NCBI GenBank assembly: GCA_000827495.1
Contig: KN817523.1
Coordinates: 486,557 to 550,556, forward strand
DNA: 64,000 nucleotides
From: Hypholoma sublateritium FD-334 SS-4
Taxonomy: Eukaryota; Basidiomycota; Agaricomycetes; Agaricales; Strophariaceae
Direction: 5' to 3'
Under the pieces are notes generated by a model. It made no database searches and was not told the origin of the DNA. It saw only the letters and a list, made by a program, of their open reading frames with translations. The position numbers were made by a program, and so were the translations under genes. This document shows positions 57,907-64,000 of this stretch, one piece after another. Numbering within the stretch: position 1 is the stretch's first letter; every line of letters begins with the position of its first letter.

Positions 57907-58635
57907 ATGTGGCGCGGCGGCATCGCTCTCTTTCACGACCATCATCTTTTGCTGTCCACCATGCGCGGTATCCTGCCCCGCTTGCACATTTTCAAGTTCA
58001 TTGCGCCACGGGTGGCCCGCCCGCTGCTACCAGTGTCCTCAGCGCGCATCACTCACTCCCCTCTAACCAGCACTCCAAGACACAACTCTCGCCTCTTCAC
58101 CAATTTTCCTGCACGGCTCATGGCCGACGGGGCCAAATCTGCGCAAGAACCCCACATACCTCCTCTCCCGGCCGACGCCACGATGTCGCAGCGCCTGAAG
58201 CACCTCATCAAGTCGTATGGCTGGTACGCGCTCGGCGTCTACCTCATTTTCTCCGTGCTCGACTTCAGCGTCGCCTTCGTCGGCGTCAACCTCCTTGGCG
58301 CGGAGTACGTTTCCTCAGTCGCCGCGAGCGCCCGCGCAATGGTCTCGGACCTGCTGCACTCGCGGCCCGCAGAGCCCGGGCGCGATGAGATCGACCGGGC
58401 GCAGGCGAGCTCCGGAGGACAGGAGGGCTTTTACGCGATGCTCGTGCTGGCGTACACTGTACACAAGACCCTGTTTATGCCCATCCGCCTGGGCTTGACG
58501 GCTGCATTTACGCCGAAGATTGTCGGGTGGCTCTCGGCGCGCGGGTGGGCTGGCAGCGCAGGGACGCGGCGGGCGGCGCATGAGATGCGAGAGAGAATCA
58601 GGGAGAGGCAGAATAAGGGCAGCAACAGTCCATGA
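57907..58635 (+). CDS. FAM210/DUF1279 mitochondrial membrane protein
   Basis: Proteins with DUF1279 (human FAM210A/B and the yeast Nat2-like group) sit in the mitochondrial inner membrane and affect mitochondrial translation or metabolism. The first ATG of the frame is at 57,907 (MWRGGIALFHDHHLLLSTMR). A second, at 57,961, starts MRGILPRLHIFKFIAPRVAR, a better targeting peptide with a good start context, so it may be the true start. The DUF1279 core reads LKHLIKSYGWYALGVYLIFS followed by VLDFSVAFVGVNLLGAEYV. A second hydrophobic stretch is AMLVLAYTVHKTLFMPIRLG, then LTAAFTPKIVGWLSARGW. The C-terminus is a charged helix (MRERIRERQNKGSNSP). No intron is needed. The gene is divergent from SPE2, with about 220 bp between start codons. 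Confidence 0.8.
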   Translation: MWRGGIALFHDHHLLLSTMRGILPRLHIFKFIAPRVARPLLPVSSARITHSPLTSTPRHNSRLFTNFPARLMADGAKSAQEPHIPPLPADATMSQRLKHLIKSYGWYALGVYLIFSVLDFSVAFVGVNLLGAEYVSSVAASARAMVSDLLHSRPAEPGRDEIDRAQASSGGQEGFYAMLVLAYTVHKTLFMPIRLGLTAAFTPKIVGWLSARGWAGSAGTRRAAHEMRERIRERQNKGSNSP

Positions 58636-59089
58636 ACGCTTTGCAATCGACAACTATACTATACAGGTATGTCAGTTGCCTTTTTACTTCGTGCTTTTTG
58701 CTGACGGTGCCATAGGACGTAATTGCAATACACATAATTTAATCCAGCAGGCCGCAGGAGGTTTGCTCCGAGAGTTGGCGCCGGAACCTTAGTTCTGTAT
58801 CCCCTGCAGGATGGGTTTCTGCCTTCAAAAGTGTCTTAGATAAAAAATCCTGTAGCCTCCTTCTGCAGGCCTTCCTGAATGCAGTCGATGCACGCATGTC
58901 AATTAATTGGGCGCGGTAAGGCTTGGCGTTGTGGCTGGCAAGGATAAATCGGGAGCGGCCCGCGCACGCAGTGGCAGTGTATACTGTTGCAGAATGCTTG
59001 CTTTCGATTGTCAACGAAATCTGTACCAAACACATGCGCCGGGATGAGCGTTACAGAGTTTAGTGTCTCCTCATCTCCAGCATTTAACC
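58636..59089. other. Intergenic region
   Basis: This region holds the 3' flank of the FAM210-like gene and the promoter of the small mitochondrial gene. No supportable open frame or RNA gene was seen. Confidence 0.4.
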
Positions 59090-59686
59090 ATGTCGCTTGC
59101 CAGAAGGGCCGTTCTGGCTGCGTCTCGCACAAAACCTGTATTCGCCACGCAGACCAGGGCTGCTTCGTCGTCGTCGCACGACCACCACGACGACCATCAC
59201 CACCACCAGGAGGATTCGACGGTGTATCCCGCAGAAAGTCGGTGGATTCCTGCCTCATGCAGCATGTGTTGGTGAATCTCATGTGGACATTTGCACAGGC
59301 TTCGGAAACGCGTTCTGGAGAAACGTGCTCTTGATATCGTTGGGGACCGCTGCAGTGATCAAACTGGCCCCCGTGGCTGCCGACGATGTGTACCTTACCC
59401 GGTGGATGGCGATGTACGCGACGCCGGGCTCGTACTGGTTGGGCCTGAACGCAAAGCACACGATACAACAGGAGACGGTAGCACGGGAGAACATGTTGCT
59501 AAATGATGCATCCCTTCCGGCGGTGACCCGTTTCACATACCCTCAGTAAGTTATTTGCCTGCAGGCCGGGGCGGAGGCTGACTTTCGAACAGGGCCATGA
59601 GGCAGGCCTCGCCGTTCCTGAATGGGATTGGGATGAACGTAGACATGACGGGGGTCGTGCCCAAGCAAGGCCATGAGACGGTGTAG
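59090..59686 (+). CDS. Small mitochondrial membrane protein, possible complex I accessory subunit
   Basis: The start MSLARRAVLAASRTKPVFAT (59090) is a typical mitochondrial presequence. A striking His/Asp-rich run follows (SSHDHHDDHHHHQED), then TVYPAES. An intron (about 59,236-59,305, ending TTTGCACAG) joins to FGNAFWRNVLLISLGTAAVI, then KLAPVAADDVYLTRWMAMYA, YWLGLNAKHTIQQETVAREN and VTRFTYPQ. A second short intron, with its acceptor at about 59,592, gives AMRQASPFLNGIGMNVDMTG, then VVPKQGHETV. There is one membrane helix. The YP..FGNAFWRN...DVYLTRW pattern and the C-terminal SPF.NG.G..VD motif remind me of small fungal NADH:ubiquinone oxidoreductase subunits. I cannot name the subunit, so the function is tentative. 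Confidence 0.6.
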
Positions 59687-59944
59687 ATATATAGTAGACG
59701 GAATTTATCGGCCTTGGTGCAGCAGTAGAGTGAGAGCTTGTTACATAAGCGAGTTTGTTGACAACGGGCAGAAATTGGATCAAAGGGTTGTGCACTTTTA
59801 CTTTTCTCTTCGTTGTCTGTCGATTTGCAGCGCCGTTGGTGGGTATCTCGTCGCCTCACGCTCTTTTCCACTTCTTCCTTACATTCTCCTAGCACAAAGT
59901 GGGTCCAGCCTCCGTGGCACACATTCCCCGTGCATGCGAGCCAG

Positions 59945-62900
59945 ATGCCTCCCTCAATATACTCCCTAATTCCCGCCCTACTATTCTCCCTCCATGTCGC
60001 CCACGCCGCCCTGCCCGAGGTCGATTTTGACCGTATGGGCACTGTCGGCCTTGCGGGCGCCTTCGCCGGCCTCGACCTGTTCTCCGACGCCGCCGTCGCC
60101 TTCGACCCAACGACCAGCACTCTCCTATCGCGCGCCGCAGATGGCGCGCTCACCCGCCTTGCCGCTACAGACGCAGGCGGGTCCATCCTCGCAGGATGCG
60201 CGCTCAACGACGTGTTCTACCTCGCGGGCAACTTTTCCGCCGTCGANAGCGTCGCTGCAGCCAACATCGCCGCATACACGCCATCCTCGGGCGCATTTGC
60301 GGCCGTGGGTTCAGGCGGGCCCAACGGCCAGATAAACGCCGTGTTCTGCGACGCGCAGGCCAACAAGCTCTGGGTCGGCGGCAGCTTCACCACGCCAGGA
60401 CACGCCATTGCCATCTTTGACCCCAAGGCTGGCTCTTGGTCCAGTGCACCCTTCGGTGGCGTGTCTGGTGCCCAGGCAGAAGTCTCTTCCATCACCACTA
60501 ATTCCTCAGACGCAAGTCTCTTCTTCGCCGGCTCTTTTATTACCGAGTTTGGCAGCGGGAACGTCATTCTCAACGGCACCAACAATCCCAATGTGCCCTT
60601 CTCTGTTGGCGCATCTCCTTTCTCATCTTCTCTCGTTCCTGTCCCCCTCCAGAATGCCCAGATCGACGCATCGCCTTCATCAACCACCACGGGCTTCTCG
60701 AACATTGACAACGTGTTGTGCCCCGCCGCGGCGGATGGGAGTGGAAGCTCATGGTTTGCAGCCGACAACTCGACGCCCTTGATCACCGTTCGCACGTTTA
60801 CATTTATTTCCGCGAGCGGTGTCCGCCTCGGAAACACGTTCCAGCCTAATCATGGCACTACTGGTTTTAGGTANTTTTTTCATTATTTTTGTGACGTGCG
60901 CCAAGGTTAATCAATATTTACCNTGTCATTAGCGTCACTACCATTCCGGACAACACTNTTCGCCCGTTGAAATTCCTTGACCCAACGACCGGCCAAAATG
61001 TGACTTGCACAGACCCATGTCCTCTGTCGTCTGATTCGAGCATCCTATATCAAGATTTCTTATTTGACGGCCCNTTGTCCATCACCGGAGTNCAGATCAA
61101 NTTGTCGTCGTTCAGCGGAACTGCGCCTGGCTTGCACATNCTTCAGCTCCTATCNTCGGGTGCTTTTGCATCTGCTATCGCCGCCAATAACACCGACTCG
61201 TGTTTTGCCCCCAACGCTTCTAATAACACGCTGACCGGCTCTTGGAATCCTGTTGTCGCACAGACGGATATTCCGGGAACTGTCCAAACTGTCCTCGTCT
61301 CNGACTTCGCAGTTGGCACCCCATCGTCGTCTGCTCCNACATTCACCTGGATCCCATACGTCTCGGCTGCTGGAAACTACAACATTAATCTTCTCATCCC
61401 GGGATGCACCAACTTGGAGGACTGTGGCAAACGTACCTCTGTCAAAGTGACCGTATTCCCAGGCCCTGGTCTCTCGCCCTTCATTACGCATATATCCCAG
61501 CAAAACACCAACGATGAAAGCCAGAGCATCTACAGTGGTCCCATCCTGCCTTCGTCGCCCAACTTTGTGACTACAATTACCATGGCACTCGACGACACCC
61601 CTGCCGGCACCGGCCAAAATGGACAATGGGAGCTTGTTGCGGATAGGGTGGAACTCATCCTCACTTCCGCCAATGCTACCTCGGACACAAACTCGACCAC
61701 ACAGTCTTCTGGCACAGGTCAAGCATCTGGTTTTGGCTTCCTCGAATGGCCGCGCACAAACACGGCTGTCAACTCGTCGATCGATGGAACCAAGTTTTTC
61801 CCGAACAACACGCTGACCGCGCTCGANACAGTCGGCTTCGATGCGCTCAGCGCTCTTGGTGGCACNGCTGGTCTAGACCAGGCAACAACGACCATTAATG
61901 CCGTCGCACACCACTCGTCCGGCGCGATCTTNCTCGGCGGCGCGTTCGTCTTCAGCTCAGGCTCGGCCTCTGGAACGTCCAATATAGTTGCGTTCAAGAA
62001 CGGAGCCCTCGCAACGCTTTCTGGCAGCGGTCTCAATGGTGCTGTGTCTTCGCTCGTCATAGAGGGCGATCAGCTCTACGTCGGAGGCGCGTTCACGGAC
62101 ACCAAGTCTGCCACCGCGAGCGGAAAGCTCGGCGGCGTAGCGATATACAACGTGGCCGAAGACTCATGGACACCAGTCACTGCAGGCGTTAACGGCGATG
62201 TTACAAGCGTTGGCTTCATCAATAATCAGATCCAGGTAACTGGCAACTTCACAGAGGTATTGCCCCCCTCAGGCAGCGGGCCTGGCGCGAGCGCGGNGGG
62301 CTTCGCCACCTGGGACCTGAAGACGAGTTCATGGGTGAACAGCGGCGGGTTCGTCGTCGGTTCGATGACTTTCGTCGGGAATGGAACAACAACGCAGTAC
62401 GTAGCGGGCCGCGTCACCGCCGTGCGCAAATTCGGTGCGAGCGGGTTCGTGACACTGAGCAACGGCGATGCGAATGGACCTGCGATCACACCTCTTGCCG
62501 CAGATCTGGATGGCGTCGTCTCATCGACTTCTGTTGCTCAGGCGCCAGCGACGCTCCGCCGCCGTGACCACAGGCGCGTCGGCTCCGCTTGGATTTCGCA
62601 CATGGCATTCTCGACGCTGTTCAGCCGTCAGGCGTCGACATCCGCACAGACCCCGCTGCCTTCTGCTCTGCCAGCAGCGTCACCTGCTGTCCTCGCCGGC
62701 GCGTTTTGGACCAACAGCTCGTCCTCGAAGCAGCTGACGGTGCTCGGCGGGAACTTCAGCTTCGCTGCAACGAACTTGGCGGCGGCGGCAGGCGTTGCGC
62801 TCTATGATCCCTCGGCTGGGACGCTCACCGCGCTGAACGGGCCGCAGGTCAACGGCANGGTGCGCGCGCTGCTCGTCGATGGTAATACTCTGTACGTCGG

Positions 62901-64000
62901 CGGCGAGTTCACGCTTTCAGGTGCGTCGGTAAATGGGCTCGCCCTGTACGACCTCTCGGCGGGCGCGTGGAACCTCGACGCGCTGCAGGCACTGCAGCCC
63001 NCGACGGGCGCGACGGTCGTCGTGCGTTCGATCAGCAAATCGACGGCGCGGCCGACGGTGGTGATAGTTGCGGGCTCGTTCGCCCAAGCAGGCGCGCTGC
63101 GCTGCCAGGCGATCTGTAGCTTTGACACGACGAGCAAGCAGTGGAACGCGCTCGGCAGTGGGATCCTGGGAGAGGTCTCAGGTGTGGCGTATGCTGGAGT
63201 AAGTCTATTTGTCTCGCTTATACCCGAATTGCGCTGATTGAGTGTTTGTTTGGTGCTCAGAGCGACGAGAGCACCCTCTACGCTGGAGGGTCGATCTCGC
63301 TCTCGGACAACACCGCGGCGAATGTGGCGCAGTTCAGCATTACGAATCAGACGTGGGCGGCGGTTGGCTCTGGGTCAGATATCCCTGGGCCGATCACTGC
63401 ACTAGAAGTCAACAATCTGAACGCAACGAGCGTGTTTGCGGCTGGACAGTGAGTTGCTCGTGGTATGTACGTGGAAACCTTCTGACTGCTTCGGTGGTGC
63501 AGGTCGGCGGACGGATCGAGTTCNTTCTTGACTTTCTGGGATGGAATCAAGTGGGCGACGCTGGGTATGTGTTTGGAGCTCCTGACCCCTTCATCATTGT
63601 NCTGACTTGCCTCGAGGATCATCTTTCACGGAAGGTACTACCGTTGCGCAGCTTACGATGGTCCCTCTGCAGAACACCCATACCGCGAACAGCATCATCC
63701 AGTCGGACCGTGTGCTCATGATTTCGGGCGCACTGGCGACNTCGTCCGGAAACGCTTCCTCGGCCTTGTTCGACGGCGAGACACTNACACCCTATATTGT
63801 CTCTACATCAGCAACGGGCACGCTGGGCACTGTGTCCTCGCTATTCCACTCGTTCACTTCATTTAGCTTCAACCAACGCAGTAAGTTCTTCTATTTGTTT
63901 CAATAGGGCTTTGCTTACAGACGTGCACATTAAAGAATTCCTGGCCACCGGCGTCGTAATCCTCATCTCGATTGCTATCGCAGCGGGCATCGTGTTCCTC
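59945..64000 (+). CDS. RAX2: Rax2-type cortical polarity marker (3' end outside window)
   Basis: A large type I membrane glycoprotein that marks growth sites at the cell cortex, with Rax1 in yeast and at hyphal tips in filamentous fungi. The start MPPSIYSLIPALLFSLHVAH (59945) is a signal peptide followed by AALPEVDFDRMGTVGLAGAF. The ectodomain has kelch-like repeats with the recurring GG(S/A/E)F pattern (KLWVGGSFTTPGHAIAIFD, then LYVGGAFTDTKSATASGKLG, then LYVGGEFTLSGASVNGLALY). It also has many N-glycosylation sequons. A PSFTWIPYVSAAGNYNINLL-like segment (FTWIPYVSAAGNYNINLLIP) is typical of Rax2. Introns lie near 60,870-60,930, 63,200-63,260, 63,450-63,502 and 63,568-63,618. The final visible part, EFLATGVVILISIAIAAGIV, is the membrane helix; the cytoplasmic tail is beyond the edge. 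About 20 single N bases fall in this gene. Confidence 0.88.

Overview
The window is nuclear DNA of a filamentous basidiomycete, most likely a mushroom-forming agaricomycete. The genes are split by many short GT-AG introns of about 50 nt, intergenic gaps are short, and several families are typical of that group: a class IV chitin synthase, a full DOCK-type exchange factor, a DUF3684 sacsin-like protein, a MedA-type regulator, a double zinc-cluster factor and a pair of agaricomycete-type secreted orphans. Scattered single N bases, most of them in RAX2, point to a draft assembly. I saw no rRNA, convincing tRNA, CRISPR array or intact transposon.

Layout. <1-1800 (-) DUF3712 membrane protein, cut by the window edge. 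2694-4024 (+) GPI mannosyltransferase II (GPI18/PIG-V). 5616-6500 (-) low-complexity basic/acidic protein, probably nuclear. 7124-13707 (-) DUF3684 protein with a GHKL ATPase N-terminus and an HEIAH motif at the C-terminus. 14558-18154 (-) class IV chitin synthase, divergent from 18336-20040 (+) a KAP-like dual-specificity phosphatase. 20615-22264 (-) F-box protein, followed by a decayed copy at 22623-23708. 24303-29545 (+) SKI3. 29954-31365 (-) LETM1-like protein. 31439-31917 (+) orphan. 31966-32744 (+) Med27-like Mediator subunit. 32866-34636 (+) MedA-type regulator. 35421-42572 (-) DOCK guanine-nucleotide exchange factor. 44096-45791 (+) DASH subunit Spc34-like. 46058-47329 (-) ATG5. 47579-49556 (+) DBF4. 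49729-50926 and 51953-53189 (both -) tandem secreted paralogues. 54303-55939 (+) double Zn2Cys6 protein with an integrase H2C2-like C-terminus. 56397-57690 (-) S-adenosylmethionine decarboxylase with two upstream ORFs, divergent from 57907-58635 (+) FAM210/DUF1279 mitochondrial protein. 59090-59686 (+) small mitochondrial membrane protein. 59945->64000 (+) RAX2.

Most genes are conserved housekeeping or growth genes. Cell-surface and polarity functions recur (GPI anchors, chitin, DOCK, RAX2), but I see no operon-like pathway cluster. GC content varies strongly: about 27-36 kb forms a very GC-rich, tightly packed island whose left edge falls inside SKI3.

The least expected object is the gene at 54303-55939. 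It has two tandem zinc clusters, each split by a phase-0 intron at the same codon, and a C-terminal zinc-binding segment resembling the retroelement integrase H2C2 domain. Coordinates are genomic spans from start to stop codon. Splice sites were read by eye and internal exon limits are approximate.
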